DNA of 44,156 nucleotides from Niastella vici (lineage in GTDB: Bacteria; Bacteroidota; Bacteroidia; Chitinophagales; Chitinophagaceae), in contig NZ_LVYD01000084.1 of assembly GCF_002077945.1 (NCBI RefSeq), positions 1-44,156 on the forward strand, given 5' to 3'. The notes below the pieces were generated by a model. The model saw only the letters and a list, made by a program, of their open reading frames with translations. It ran no database searches and was not told the origin of the DNA. Both the position numbers and the translations under genes were made by a program. Shown piece after piece: positions 28,801 to 37,106 of this stretch; positions within the stretch are counted from its first letter, which is position 1; the number at the start of each line of letters is the position of its first letter.

Positions 28801-29973
28801 GGCACTGTGTATATGACCACCTGTAGTGGAAGCGGTAACCAGCCGCCTGTTGCCAATGCCGGCGCCGATGTTTCGCTGAATGCAGGCACAACAAGTGTTA
28901 CGTTACATGGAACCGGTAATGACCCTGAAGGCAATGCCATTACCTATAGCTGGACGCAAGTGAGTGGCCCTGCCGTAACCATTTCCGGCGCTACTACGGC
29001 TAATCCGGCCATCTCAGGTTTAGCCGATGGCAATACCTGTATATTCCGGTTAACAGTAAGCGATGGTACCTTAACCGCAACAGACGATGTAACGGTAAGC
29101 GTGCTTTCGGCAGCGGGTGTAGTACATGGTTACCCCGCCGGCGGTACCATCACTATTGATGGCGCGCTAAACGAAACTGCCTGGAAACTGAATTGCACCG
29201 TTACCAAAAATGTGATCGGCACAGCAAATAATACGGTCACCTTTGGTGTACTATGGGATAATAACAATTTGTACATAGCCGCCAAAGTGCTGGATGCTAC
29301 CCTCAACAACGACTCACCCGATGGCTGGAACAACGATGGTATTGAAGTGTTCATTGATGCCAATAACAATAAGCTGGCGACTTACGATGGAAGGGATAAC
29401 CAGTTTATAAAGGGCTGGAACAACAGCAGTCTCTTCAGCAAATTGGCCGTTAGCGGCGTACAGCATGCCTGGGCAGCCATCAGCGGCGGCTATACGGTGG
29501 AATTAAGCATTCCCTGGTCGCAACTGGGCCTAACGCCCGCAGCGGGCTTGCAAATAGGGTTCGATATGGGCAACGATGATGACGATAATGGCGGTGACCG
29601 CGATGCCCAGGCAGTATGGCAGGGAACCATTAACAATTATACGAACACGTCGGCCTTCGGCACCCTGGTGCTTGAAAGCACGTCAACGGCGCGGGTGAGC
29701 AACGAGATCGAGGAGCACCTGCGTACAGCCATGCATGAAAACGGCATACAGGTAGTACCCAACCCGGTTAGCAATGGAAACGCAACAGTAATAGTATGGG
29801 GCACCTCCCCAACAGGAACAGTGAAAGTGTTTGATTTGACCGGCCACCTGGTTTATACCACCAAAGGTGGGTCAAGGATACCATTGCCCGTACAGGCATT
29901 GCCTAAAGGAATGTATTTGGTGCAATACGAAAGCGGCAGCCTGCTGATCAACAAAAAACTATTGATCCAATAG
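25819..29973 (+). CDS. T9SS-exported multidomain GH87-type alpha-1,3-glucanase
   Basis: 1384 aa. Signal peptide 1-22; CBM6/35-like domain (~30-195, YTRYESENGIYSGGASL); right-handed beta-helix (~203-600) starting ITDYGAVANDANDDYAAF. GH87 catalytic-type acids are Asp375 (NNYADGVNF) and Asp398/Asp399 (NNGDDALAMW), the three-Asp arrangement of alpha-1,3-glucanases and mycodextranases. Then come a Big_2-like domain (~604-690), a Calx-beta domain (~695-795, ending VISIADND), two CBM9-like domains (~803-1005, ~1100-1290) flanking a PKD/K319-like domain (~1010-1095, PPVANAGADVSLNAG), and a T9SS sorting domain (1310-1384, VVPNPVSNG ... KGMYLVQYES ... KKLLIQ). It would act at the surface on alpha-1,3-glucan. 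Mycodextranase is an alternative activity. A strong terminator follows. Confidence 0.85.
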   Translation: MKKIVSRFVLLFACYAPLCIQAQSDGLPRGASNMPYTRYESENGIYSGGASLQSSVQFVQTDIAAEASNQKYVSLPSAGSYVQWRTTAAGRGVNLRFTMPDNTSGTGLTGSLNLYVNNTLVKTIDLSSYWAYQYFDVGGEGDPYQTPHTKTFMRFDEVHFALTNTINAGDSIKIQKVNNDGITYGVDFIELEPVPAAIAQPAGYLSITDYGAVANDANDDYAAFNNCIAAATAQGKNVYIPAGRFLLSDKIMLNVTNMKITGAGIWYTQVYFSTDKQFYGGFLARSTGVEISNFTLGTANNDRLKYDEANPRDGQKYKIYKGFMGTYGNNSSIHDIWVEHFECGFWIAGYDAPYPVDVTRNLVISNCRIRNNYADGVNFCEGTSGSTVTQCSLRNNGDDALAMWPASDVSGSVQERNNTFSNNTIENNWRAGSMAIFGGTGHQVHHNYIKDGVAGSGIRFTNDFSGFGFEYPGDVIHFYENTVENCGTSYDLWNQMRGAIEFFAGSGIFNMQFDNTTILNSQRDAIRISGNNLHHIVFTNTTINGTGKDPVTRDIPADVYGGFGIYCDASSQSMTFNNLSVTDAESGTYINRNSGFQLIFQNVNVPVTGVSISPAGDTAIALNQTIQLTPVIVPADATNKTVSWSSSNTGVLTIDASGKVTAVGTGSATITVTTADGNKTGTKNIAVNAAVNIKATDETAGEDGNTGTFTISTAGITQPVTIPYTVSGTATPADYTASPALSGSVTLTPSQLSQTITITPVNDAIFEGTETIRLTLLPGSGFKLGPDTVAVISIADNDNPPCSSPVIALVNGTAPVIDQNIESVWAPAPAKSIDNVVLGSRPADYSGKWRALYDNNYLYLLVEVSDATRINDSGGNWWEDDVVEVFIDGNNSKGTSYDGTNDFQFGFRWNDNTVHTGGNSVANTSGINFNMYATASGYTAEIAIPWTTIGTTPAIGKAIGLDVQIDDDDNGGTRDAQTTSFATNTTAFQNPSVFGTVYMTTCSGSGNQPPVANAGADVSLNAGTTSVTLHGTGNDPEGNAITYSWTQVSGPAVTISGATTANPAISGLADGNTCIFRLTVSDGTLTATDDVTVSVLSAAGVVHGYPAGGTITIDGALNETAWKLNCTVTKNVIGTANNTVTFGVLWDNNNLYIAAKVLDATLNNDSPDGWNNDGIEVFIDANNNKLATYDGRDNQFIKGWNNSSLFSKLAVSGVQHAWAAISGGYTVELSIPWSQLGLTPAAGLQIGFDMGNDDDDNGGDRDAQAVWQGTINNYTNTSAFGTLVLESTSTARVSNEIEEHLRTAMHENGIQVVPNPVSNGNATVIVWGTSPTGTVKVFDLTGHLVYTTKGGSRIPLPVQALPKGMYLVQYESGSLLINKKLLIQ

Positions 29974-29998
29974 GCAGAAGAACGGACCTGTCATTTAC

Positions 29999-30030
29999 AA
30001 CTGCGTCCCGGTTTGCGGGACGCAGTTTTT
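29999..30030 (+). terminator. Strong Rho-independent terminator
   Basis: A perfect 12-bp stem, AACTGCGTCCCG (29999-30010) and CGGGACGCAGTT (30016-30027), with loop GTTTG and Ts to 30030. It closes the glucanase gene. Confidence 0.93.
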
Positions 30031-30078
30031 ACATTATGCCGGGGTTCGAACAGAAAATATTTTGTATTTTTAATTGTT

Positions 30079-30531
30079 ATGACAACCCTTCAAAGAACAA
30101 CATCCGACAATTCCGACTTTCAGGACCTTGTAAGGCTGCTGGATGCAGACCTCGCTAAACGCGATGGGGATGAACATTCGTTCTATGCGCAATACAATAA
30201 GATCGTAAACATCAAACACGTGGTTGTTTGCTACGCAAACGGGCAGCCGATCGGTTGTGGCGCCTTCAAGGAGTTTGAACAGGATAAGGTTGAAGTAAAA
30301 CGCATGTATGTTAAACCGGAATACAGGGGCAACGGAATTGGCCTGGTCATTTTGACAGAACTGGAAAAATGGGCCGCCGAATTAAACTATTCGAGTACGG
30401 TGCTGGAAACCGGTAAAAGACAACCCGAAGCCATCAGGTTGTACCAAAAAGCAGGGTATAAACTCATCAAAAATTTCGGTCAGTACGAAAACGTTGAAAA
30501 TAGTGTGTGCATGATGAAAGAAATCGTATGA
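30079..30531 (+). CDS. GNAT-family N-acetyltransferase
   Basis: 150 aa from ATG 30079. The open frame begins at a TTG inside the preceding terminator hairpin, so the ATG is preferred. The acetyl-CoA motif A is VKRMYVKPEYRGNGIGLVIL, with R.GNGIG binding the pyrophosphate. VLETGKRQPEAIRLYQKAGY is the usual C-terminal signature. The substrate cannot be told. VanZ-like gene 30559 follows 27 bp downstream in the same direction. Confidence 0.9.
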   Translation: MTTLQRTTSDNSDFQDLVRLLDADLAKRDGDEHSFYAQYNKIVNIKHVVVCYANGQPIGCGAFKEFEQDKVEVKRMYVKPEYRGNGIGLVILTELEKWAAELNYSSTVLETGKRQPEAIRLYQKAGYKLIKNFGQYENVENSVCMMKEIV

Positions 30532-30558
30532 TTGTGATCTAATTACCTGCGACAACCC

Positions 30559-30984
30559 ATGCAATTAAAATTGAATAACTGGACAAAAGCATTCCTGATC
30601 ATTATCTGGTTAATAGCATCCGTTATTGGATTTCTGGTTAAACTTCCCTCCGGCTTCAGGCATTATGACAAGGAGCTGCACGCCGCCTTTTATTTTCTCG
30701 CAGCAGCTTTCCTGAATATACTCGTCACCAATGGAAAGCTCAGCAGGCACATTATCATTTTTGCCCTGCTGTACTTTTTTAGTATTTCAATTGAGTATGC
30801 ACAGGAATATTCAAACAGGTACTTTCATGTACGAATACACGGCCGTTATGATCCTGAAGACGTGAAATACAACCTCAGAGGATTGATTGCCTACTCTGTG
30901 TTATGGGTAATATACCGGCTTGTTTTAACAGCTTACAACAAACTTACATTTAAGGAAGCTACGAATAACCAGGATCACCGGTAA
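30559..30984 (+). CDS. VanZ-like family membrane protein
   Basis: 141 aa with four hydrophobic helices (~9-28, 41-58, 65-85, 110-130). The VanZ-like pattern is present: KELHAAFYFLAAAFLN (K..H...y), EYAQEYSN and DPEDVKYNLRGLIAY (D...N..G). The role of these proteins is unclear; VanZ itself confers low-level teicoplanin resistance. Its last codons overlap the convergent deacetylase gene by 10 bp. Confidence 0.8.
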   Translation: MQLKLNNWTKAFLIIIWLIASVIGFLVKLPSGFRHYDKELHAAFYFLAAAFLNILVTNGKLSRHIIIFALLYFFSISIEYAQEYSNRYFHVRIHGRYDPEDVKYNLRGLIAYSVLWVIYRLVLTAYNKLTFKEATNNQDHR

Positions 30985-31901
30985 AGCTTATCCCTGATCT
31001 CGCGCCAGGTTACCAGCTGAATGTTATTTTCTTTCAGGAGTTTCGCACATTGCGGGCTCGAGAAAAAATTGTAATCAGTCTGCCGCCAGGCCGATCCCCA
31101 ATCAACGAATCCTTTGGTAACGGCCTTCATTTCCTCTGTATCGTAAGCAGTATGTATAATAAAATAAGTGAGACCGGATGGCAAATTGCGGAGCGCGTTG
31201 GTATAAAAATCGACCGCATTCGATTGCATCTGTTGGGGCAAGATCGTTACCAGTGATTCAACAACCACCTCCCCTTTTGACATTAACGTATCCAATCGTA
31301 TGTTCAAACCGCTTTCTATTTGACGGGGAACAAAAACAGGTATTTTGAATTCCCGGCCAACTTTAATGTAAGCTTTTAGAAAATCAAGCTTTCTGGCAAC
31401 GGTACCCATATGCGTGTCGAGATGCGTGGGATCGATGCCGAACTGGATGGCCCTTTTAACCTGGTTCCTAATCTCTACCTCTACCTGGGCAGCACTGGCA
31501 AACTGCAGTACACTGTCGACACTTGCATATAAATAGCCCTGTTTATTGATCAACGTTGGTACAACCTGCGACGAGGTTACCGGTCCCCACTTGTAATTCG
31601 TCCATTCGCTGGTAAGCGTAATATGTAAACCAAAGTCTTTACCGGGGTGCTCGCGGGCGTAGGCAGCGATCTCGGTAAACCATGGACAGGGCACCATAAT
31701 GCTCGCAGAATTAACACAGCCTTTTTCCATGATGTTGATGGAGGCCTCATTTTCGGAGTGCGAAACGCCCAGATCGTCTGCATGCAGGATCAATAGCTTT
31801 GTATTCTTTGGATACCCGAGCCGTTCGGCAATCGTTTTTTCCTGAGCGCAGGCAATGGTCAGCTGGAGGGCTGCCGTGGCAAGCAGCATTATTTTTTTCA
31901 T
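30975..31901 (-). CDS. YdjC/ChbG-like carbohydrate deacetylase
   Basis: 308 aa with an N-terminal export signal (MKKIMLLATAALQLTIACAQ), either cleaved or lipidated at Cys18. Metal and active-site motifs of the YdjC family are present: LILHADDLGVSHSENEAS (HADD), FGLHITLTSEW and THLDTHMGT (H...H). ChbG removes an acetyl group from chito-oligosaccharides. Here the exported form suggests a periplasmic role on an acetylated sugar; the substrate is not determined by the sequence. It is convergent with the VanZ-like gene. Confidence 0.85.
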   Translation of the reverse strand: MKKIMLLATAALQLTIACAQEKTIAERLGYPKNTKLLILHADDLGVSHSENEASINIMEKGCVNSASIMVPCPWFTEIAAYAREHPGKDFGLHITLTSEWTNYKWGPVTSSQVVPTLINKQGYLYASVDSVLQFASAAQVEVEIRNQVKRAIQFGIDPTHLDTHMGTVARKLDFLKAYIKVGREFKIPVFVPRQIESGLNIRLDTLMSKGEVVVESLVTILPQQMQSNAVDFYTNALRNLPSGLTYFIIHTAYDTEEMKAVTKGFVDWGSAWRQTDYNFFSSPQCAKLLKENNIQLVTWREIRDKLYR

Positions 31902-31970
31902 ATGAAGGTTTGAGAAGCAAAGATATTCAATTTACTGGCTAAATTGCCGCCAGGTAACCATGCCCATTGT

Positions 31971-32642
31971 ATGCAAACACCTGCTGAGAACATACCATTT
32001 ATCAACGCCCCACTCGAAGTGCATCATCGCACATTCAAAAGCGGCAGCCTGGCGTTGTTAATACCTGAACCGGCAGTACTGAAAGCAAATTACGAACGGC
32101 TGCTGCAGCAAGGGTATGCCGTATCTTTTCCCTACTGGGCGCAGATATGGCCGGCTGCTATTGCACTCAGCAATTTTTTAGACGATCACAACGATTATAT
32201 TATCGATAAAGAGATCCTGGAACTGGCGGCAGGGCTCGGTTTGCCATCGCTGGTAGCAGCGGCAGCAGGCGCTAAAAAAATTTGCGTGAGCGATCATGCT
32301 GAAGAGGCCGTACAGGTATTGCAACAGGCCATCAACCATAACCGCTTTAACAATCTGGAAAGCCGCCGGCTCAACTGGCATCAACTGCCCAACGATTTAC
32401 ACCCCGATGTATTATTGCTAAGCGATATCAATTATGACCCCATTGAGTTTGAGATCCTCTTCGGGATACTCACCAACTTCTTACAAAAAGGCACCCTTAT
32501 TATCTTAAGCACGCCACAACGATTGATGGCCAAACCATTCATCAGCCGGCTGATGCCCAGGTGTATACAACAGGAAAACGTGCACATTGATGAAACCGGC
32601 GTTAGTATTTATGTATTGAAACAGGATTTGTTTAAGATATAA
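31971..32642 (+). CDS. Class I SAM-dependent methyltransferase (METTL/lysine-methyltransferase-like)
   Basis: 223 aa from ATG 31971; the open frame extends to a TTG at 31944. The SAM-binding motif I is ILELAAGLGLPSLVAAAAG, followed by KKICVSDHAEEAV. The substrate-side motif VLLLSDINYDPIEFE fits the Methyltransferase_16 group, whose members modify protein lysines or small molecules such as nicotinamide. The N-terminus carries the group's YWAQIWPAAIALSNFL stretch. The target is unknown. It is divergent from the deacetylase gene, with 69 bp between starts. Confidence 0.85.
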   Translation: MQTPAENIPFINAPLEVHHRTFKSGSLALLIPEPAVLKANYERLLQQGYAVSFPYWAQIWPAAIALSNFLDDHNDYIIDKEILELAAGLGLPSLVAAAAGAKKICVSDHAEEAVQVLQQAINHNRFNNLESRRLNWHQLPNDLHPDVLLLSDINYDPIEFEILFGILTNFLQKGTLIILSTPQRLMAKPFISRLMPRCIQQENVHIDETGVSIYVLKQDLFKI

Positions 32643-32922
32643 ATACCTGACACAATAAATAGTGGCTGATCAGGGCTTGGGCGTCAATGGCTAAAATCCG
32701 TGAAACACAGCAGCAGCAGGCGTTTCACGAAAAATACCCGCTTTTTGGGATAATAGAAAGCCGCTTAAGTTGATTAAACGCTTACAAAAGGGGTGCTATC
32801 TTTGTACTGTCAAACAAAGGATATATCCCCCGATTCAACAGCTACTACCTGATTGTTTAGCCTCACAAACGAATTTATAGTTCCAGCTAAAGGAAGTATA
32901 ACAAACTTAAAAACATACAATT
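32643..32922. promoter_or_regulatory. Leader with hairpin and promoter box before a 47-aa ORF
   Basis: CGTGAAAC (32699-32706) pairs with GTTTCACG (32722-32729) around a 15-nt loop, a possible transcript end for the methyltransferase. Further on, TATCTTTG (32797-32804) is a perfect TAnnTTTG box with TTG at 32770-32772. Confidence 0.6.
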
Positions 32923-33066
32923 ATGACTACTTTTATTAGTTCCCTGTTTTTTGACAAAGAATTAGTTAACAAGATCAAAGAATCAGAGCTCGACAGCAAT
33001 GTATTATATGTACAATTGATCAGCGGAAAGATCACGCTGCAAGAGTATATAGCTGCTATTTGCTAA
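32923..33066 (+). CDS. 47-aa small protein of unknown function
   Basis: The ORF runs ATG 32923 to TAA 33066. The peptide begins MTTFISSLFFDKELVNKI and ends KITLQEYIAAIC, acidic/hydrophobic with a terminal Cys. The intact TAnnTTTG box 119 bp upstream supports transcription. No signal peptide, no family recognised. It could be a small regulatory protein or a precursor peptide, but no maturation enzyme gene lies nearby. Confidence 0.45.
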   Translation: MTTFISSLFFDKELVNKIKESELDSNVLYVQLISGKITLQEYIAAIC

Positions 33067-33191
33067 TTTGTTCCTGCTCTTTACCAAACAGACATAACCT
33101 ATAAGTATATCCTCCGGCCTGGGCGTTATAACAGTTTACTACCATGAACTGATTATAGCGATCAGGTTGGGTAGTTTGATAGCAATAAGAA

Positions 33192-33215
33192 AACCCCGAC
33201 CAAATAGCCGGGGTT
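33192..33215 (-). terminator. Terminator of the outer-membrane protein gene
   Basis: AACCCCG (33192-33198) pairs with CGGGGTT (33209-33215) around a 10-nt loop. On the minus strand the stem is followed by TTTTCTTATT. It starts 25 bp after the stop codon of 33240-34028. Confidence 0.85.
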
Positions 33216-33239
33216 CGTACAAATAATGTTATTGTCATC

Positions 33240-34028
33240 CTACCAATTCCCTAACCTGAATAAAAGCCCTGCTTTTATCTCTATTAGTCTTAGCGGTGAA
33301 GTATATACCTGCGCCACCTTATGCTCATGAATATCCTGCGTACCTACATTGATGAATTTCACCAACAGCGGCTTGCCGTTCGTTGAAGGAACATCCTGTT
33401 CATCTTTCAGGTCTTTGGTATTGATATAATCAAGCTTGCCGCCGCGAATGGTGTTTACGCTGACATCAAACTTAACGGGTAGATCTTTTTTATGTTTTGA
33501 GAACAACGAGGGGTCTACCTGAAAACCAACGCCTGCGCCCCAGTACAAGGCTTTATCGCTGATCAAATTTTTCTTATCAAGCGGGTGGCAACCGTCGGGA
33601 TCGCTGGGATCTTCAATATAGATGTTGCTGAAGAAATCATATACGCCCGCTTTTGCAGTGAAATACGGCACGATCAAATGTTTTGTTTCATCAAGGAACA
33701 TATACCTTGTTTGCAGGTTGAAGTTAAACACATTGCTGTTGTAATTAACCGGCACCACGGTGGAGGTATTGGCATCGAAGTTAAAAGTTTGATCGATCTT
33801 TTTATGCGCATACATCCCAATGCCAAATTCAAGCCCAACATTCAGGTTCTTTAACTGACCCGGCAACTGGTATAAGCCACCTATATGCAAACTATGAATA
33901 GCCTGAATATTTGAGGCCATTTGCTGCTGCGGTAAACTCAGGCTATAATTACCGAATAATTTAACTGGCTGACTGGTGGCGGTGAAGTACAATAAACAAC
34001 TGATGAAGAGTGTAGATATTATTTTCAT
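33240..34028 (-). CDS. Outer-membrane beta-barrel protein, unknown function
   Basis: 262 aa. Signal peptide MKIISTLFISCLLYFTATSQ, then alternating strands typical of small outer-membrane barrels: LNVGLEFGIGMYAH, FNFNLQTRYMFLDE, YFTAKAGVYDFFSN, YWGAGVGFQVD, KFDVSVNTIRGG, and a closing strand IEIKAGLLFRLGNW with an aromatic final residue. Similar to the OmpW/porin-like 'outer membrane beta-barrel' proteins of Bacteroidota. The ligand is unknown. Monocistronic with its own terminator. Confidence 0.75.
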   Translation of the reverse strand: MKIISTLFISCLLYFTATSQPVKLFGNYSLSLPQQQMASNIQAIHSLHIGGLYQLPGQLKNLNVGLEFGIGMYAHKKIDQTFNFDANTSTVVPVNYNSNVFNFNLQTRYMFLDETKHLIVPYFTAKAGVYDFFSNIYIEDPSDPDGCHPLDKKNLISDKALYWGAGVGFQVDPSLFSKHKKDLPVKFDVSVNTIRGGKLDYINTKDLKDEQDVPSTNGKPLLVKFINVGTQDIHEHKVAQVYTSPLRLIEIKAGLLFRLGNW

Positions 34029-34152
34029 AACAGTAGTATTTGGCTAACACGAATAGAATACCTCTATAAAGTTATACCACTCTCCTTCCTGAATGAAATA
34101 ATTGGTGTTAAAAAATGAAAAATCACGGTATTTCAGTACATATTAAAGAAGT

Positions 34153-35265
34153 TCACATTCCATCTGCCCAATCAACTACCACTCTTATCTCGTTGGTCGT
34201 ATGAGAAAATATCGCCTCCTGAAAACGGCTGTATGGGATCTTGTTAGTTATAACCTTTTCTATAACGCCAGGCCAGGTTTCCCTGCTTTTCTGCAAATAG
34301 TCAACGGCCATCCTATAATGCAGCATGCTCGCATTTACGCTTCCCAGCAGGATCTGGTTTTTAAGCACCAACTGCTGTAAAATTTCACCGGCCATAATGG
34401 TTAAAGGCCTGTCGCCGGCCGGAATTCCGGTTGCCACATAAATTCCGTTAACAGCCAGCGTATCGATCAGCTGCAGCTGCAATTGGGTTATTCCGGTTGC
34501 TTCAAATACAAAATCAACTTCACCACAGGCGTCATCGACATCAGTGGTTTTCACCACTCTGCCATCGATATATATGCCTCCTATTTCTTTCAGGATGTTC
34601 GCCCGTAAAGAATTTTCATCCACTATATCCAAACCAATGACATTGGCGCCCTGTAAGCGGAGTGCAAAGGCCGCCAGCAGCCCAATGGGTCCAAGCCCGG
34701 CAACAAGCGCCTTTCTGCCTTTTAACCAGTTTTCTGCGGGTATAATGCCATGCAGCCTTGCCTGCTGAATGATCAACGCTTCATCAATAGCTTTGGCGGC
34801 TACCGACATGGGCTCGGTCAATACCCCAAGGTGTTTTATTTCGCCGGGCACTTTTATAAAATACCTTTCCTGATCAACAACAAATTCGGTTTGAAATCCA
34901 TCGGCCCCTCTGATCCCCCGTTCTGTATACCGGCCACTGAAACACATATCGGGCCTGTCTTTTAAACAGGCTTCACACGCACCACAACCCCGACGAACGG
35001 TAAAAAGTCCGTAATCGCCGGGGCTGACAGCCTTTACCTCGCTTCCCGTCTCCACCACCACTCCGAACATTTCATGTCCTATCACCAGCTCATGTTTTCC
35101 TGCAGGCGCGTCGGCACGGCCGCCTTCAGCCTCTTCCCTGTCGGTTCCACAGATACCCCCCTGCAATACTTTTATTTTGATGTCGTTGGGTGAACTAATT
35201 TGTGGTTCATCAATATCCTTCAGAGAAATATTAGTTGTATGCGGCACTAACGACACTGCTTTCAT
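34153..35265 (-). CDS. Zinc-dependent glucose 1-dehydrogenase
   Basis: 370 aa. Catalytic-zinc motif GGICGTDREE with Cys39, then HELVIGHEMFGVV; structural-zinc cysteines in GCGACEACLKDRPDMC; NAD(P)-binding ALVAGLGPIGLLAAFALRLQG. The C-terminal region (LLGSVNASMLHYRMAVDYL) is typical of the archaeal-type glucose dehydrogenase (Glu_dehyd_C) branch. It would oxidise glucose to gluconolactone. Its ATG overlaps the GH15 stop by 4 nt, so the two are translationally coupled: glucose released by GH15 is likely oxidised here. Confidence 0.9.
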   Translation of the reverse strand: MKAVSLVPHTTNISLKDIDEPQISSPNDIKIKVLQGGICGTDREEAEGGRADAPAGKHELVIGHEMFGVVVETGSEVKAVSPGDYGLFTVRRGCGACEACLKDRPDMCFSGRYTERGIRGADGFQTEFVVDQERYFIKVPGEIKHLGVLTEPMSVAAKAIDEALIIQQARLHGIIPAENWLKGRKALVAGLGPIGLLAAFALRLQGANVIGLDIVDENSLRANILKEIGGIYIDGRVVKTTDVDDACGEVDFVFEATGITQLQLQLIDTLAVNGIYVATGIPAGDRPLTIMAGEILQQLVLKNQILLGSVNASMLHYRMAVDYLQKSRETWPGVIEKVITNKIPYSRFQEAIFSHTTNEIRVVVDWADGM

Positions 35266-37106
35266 ATAAAGAGTTGATTTACGTTCTTGTTCCTGCTATC
35301 GTTTAATTGCTTATCGAGATTGATAGCTGCACTGATCAATCCTAAATGGGTGAATGCCTGGGGAAAGTTGCCGAGATGCTCTCCGGTAAAACCCAACTGT
35401 TCTGAATATAAACCGAGGTGGTTGGCGTAGCCCAGCATTTTTTCAAAATAGAATCGTGCTTTTTCCAACTGGCCCGAACGGGAAAGACATTCTACATACC
35501 AGAAGGTGCACATGGAAAAGGTTCCTTCATGACTTACCAACCCATCGGGCGCCGCCAGCTCGGGCCGGTAACGGTAAACCAATGAATCGGACACCAGCTC
35601 ATTTTCTATACATGCTAAAGTAGACAACCAGCGGGGATCTTTTGGGCTGATGAACCGCACCAATGGCATTAATAAGGTAGAAGCATCAACGGTAGGCGCT
35701 TTGGGATACTGAACAAATGCCTTTTTACTGCTATCCCAAAATTCACTGTAGATACTGCTGTAGATCTTATCCCGTTCTGTTCGCCAGGCGCTATTGAGTG
35801 GGAACGATCTTCTTTTTGCAATTTTTATAGCCCGGTCAAAGGCCACCCAACATAACAAGCGGGAGTATAAAAATTTTCGTTTTCCACCCCTTACTTCCCA
35901 AATGCCTTCGTCGGGCTGGTCCCAGTTTTTTGCAAGCCAGTTGATCTGCAGTTCCAGGTCTTTCCAGAAATCATAGGAAATGGGTTCCCCATACTTGTTG
36001 TACAGGTATACTGAGTCAAGCAGCTCGCCATAAATATCGAGCTGTAATTGTCTGTACCCATTATTACCCACCCTAACGGGGGAAGATAGTTTATAGCCTT
36101 CAAAATTTTTGATCACCCCTTCTTTTAACTGTCTTCCGCCATCAATTGAATACATGTTACCCAGCCTGTCGTGTCCTTTTATATCCTGGCAAAGCTTTTC
36201 GACCCAGTTAATAAAAGCGCCGGTTTCTTTTTTGTAGCCAAGCCGTAATAAGGCATACGTGGTAAATGCAGCGTCTCTTATCCAGGTATAGCGGTAATCC
36301 CAATTCCGTTCGCCACCAATGCTTTCTGGTAAGCTGAAAGTAGGCGCCGCTACTATTGATCCATAGTGGTAAGAAGTGAGTAATTTAAGCAACAGGGCCG
36401 AACGGTTCACAATTTCCATCCACCGCCCGTTATAAGTAGATTGGGCTACCCAATCTTTCCAGTAGTTAACAGTCTCAAAAAGGCTTTTCGTTACAAATGT
36501 TTTAAGCTCTATTTTGTCTTCATGCTTTTTATCAATATGCTTCAACAAAAAATCGGCGGTTTGGTTAGGCGACAGTTTAAAGAGGGCTGTTATCATTCCC
36601 TTATCACTATCTATTTCCATTGGCACCGTTGACATAAGCCGTAATACGGTTTTGTTGGCCCCGGTACTTTCCAAAATGATCTCCTTATCAGAAATTATAT
36701 TTACCCGGTGTTCGCTTTGGCCATAATCGAAGGCGGGCAGGCAATGCATTTTATACTGTACATCGCCGCGTACGGTAGTTACCCGCCGCACCAGTTCCCT
36801 GCCATTTTGCAATTCTTCAACGGGCATAAAATCGGCAATTTCGGCTACACCGTCGGGTGACAGAAAGCGGGTCAGCAGCACATTGGTATCGGGCAAATAC
36901 AATTGTTTGGTTTTCACTTCTGAAAACACGGGGCTTATTTGAAAATAACCACCTTTTTTGTCATCGAGCAAGGCTGCAAAAATAGAAGGAGAATCAAAAT
37001 TAGGGAAGCACATGAAATCAACGGAGCCATTAAGACCAACTAATGCCACGGTATTGAGATCACCGATTATTCCGTAATTTTCTATTGGTAGGTATGCCAT
37101 AACCAT
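35262..37106 (-). CDS. GH15 family glucoamylase / trehalase-like enzyme
   Basis: 614 aa, no signal peptide, so cytoplasmic. An N-terminal super-sandwich domain (IENYGIIGDLNTVALVGLNGS) precedes the (alpha/alpha)6 barrel: GGERNWDYRYTWIRDAAFT, and the two catalytic acids, Glu404 (EGIWEVRGGK) and Glu569 (LYSEQLGFTGE, base). RPELAAPDGLVSHEGTFSMCTFW is another family signature. Homologues act on alpha-glucans, or on trehalose in actinobacteria. Its coupling to glucose dehydrogenase shows that glucose is the expected product. Confidence 0.93.
   Translation of the reverse strand: MVMAYLPIENYGIIGDLNTVALVGLNGSVDFMCFPNFDSPSIFAALLDDKKGGYFQISPVFSEVKTKQLYLPDTNVLLTRFLSPDGVAEIADFMPVEELQNGRELVRRVTTVRGDVQYKMHCLPAFDYGQSEHRVNIISDKEIILESTGANKTVLRLMSTVPMEIDSDKGMITALFKLSPNQTADFLLKHIDKKHEDKIELKTFVTKSLFETVNYWKDWVAQSTYNGRWMEIVNRSALLLKLLTSYHYGSIVAAPTFSLPESIGGERNWDYRYTWIRDAAFTTYALLRLGYKKETGAFINWVEKLCQDIKGHDRLGNMYSIDGGRQLKEGVIKNFEGYKLSSPVRVGNNGYRQLQLDIYGELLDSVYLYNKYGEPISYDFWKDLELQINWLAKNWDQPDEGIWEVRGGKRKFLYSRLLCWVAFDRAIKIAKRRSFPLNSAWRTERDKIYSSIYSEFWDSSKKAFVQYPKAPTVDASTLLMPLVRFISPKDPRWLSTLACIENELVSDSLVYRYRPELAAPDGLVSHEGTFSMCTFWYVECLSRSGQLEKARFYFEKMLGYANHLGLYSEQLGFTGEHLGNFPQAFTHLGLISAAINLDKQLNDSRNKNVNQLFI

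Noticed and set aside
33056..33238. A 60-codon minus-strand ORF
   Set aside because: It runs through the terminator of the neighbouring outer-membrane protein gene and has no promoter or family.
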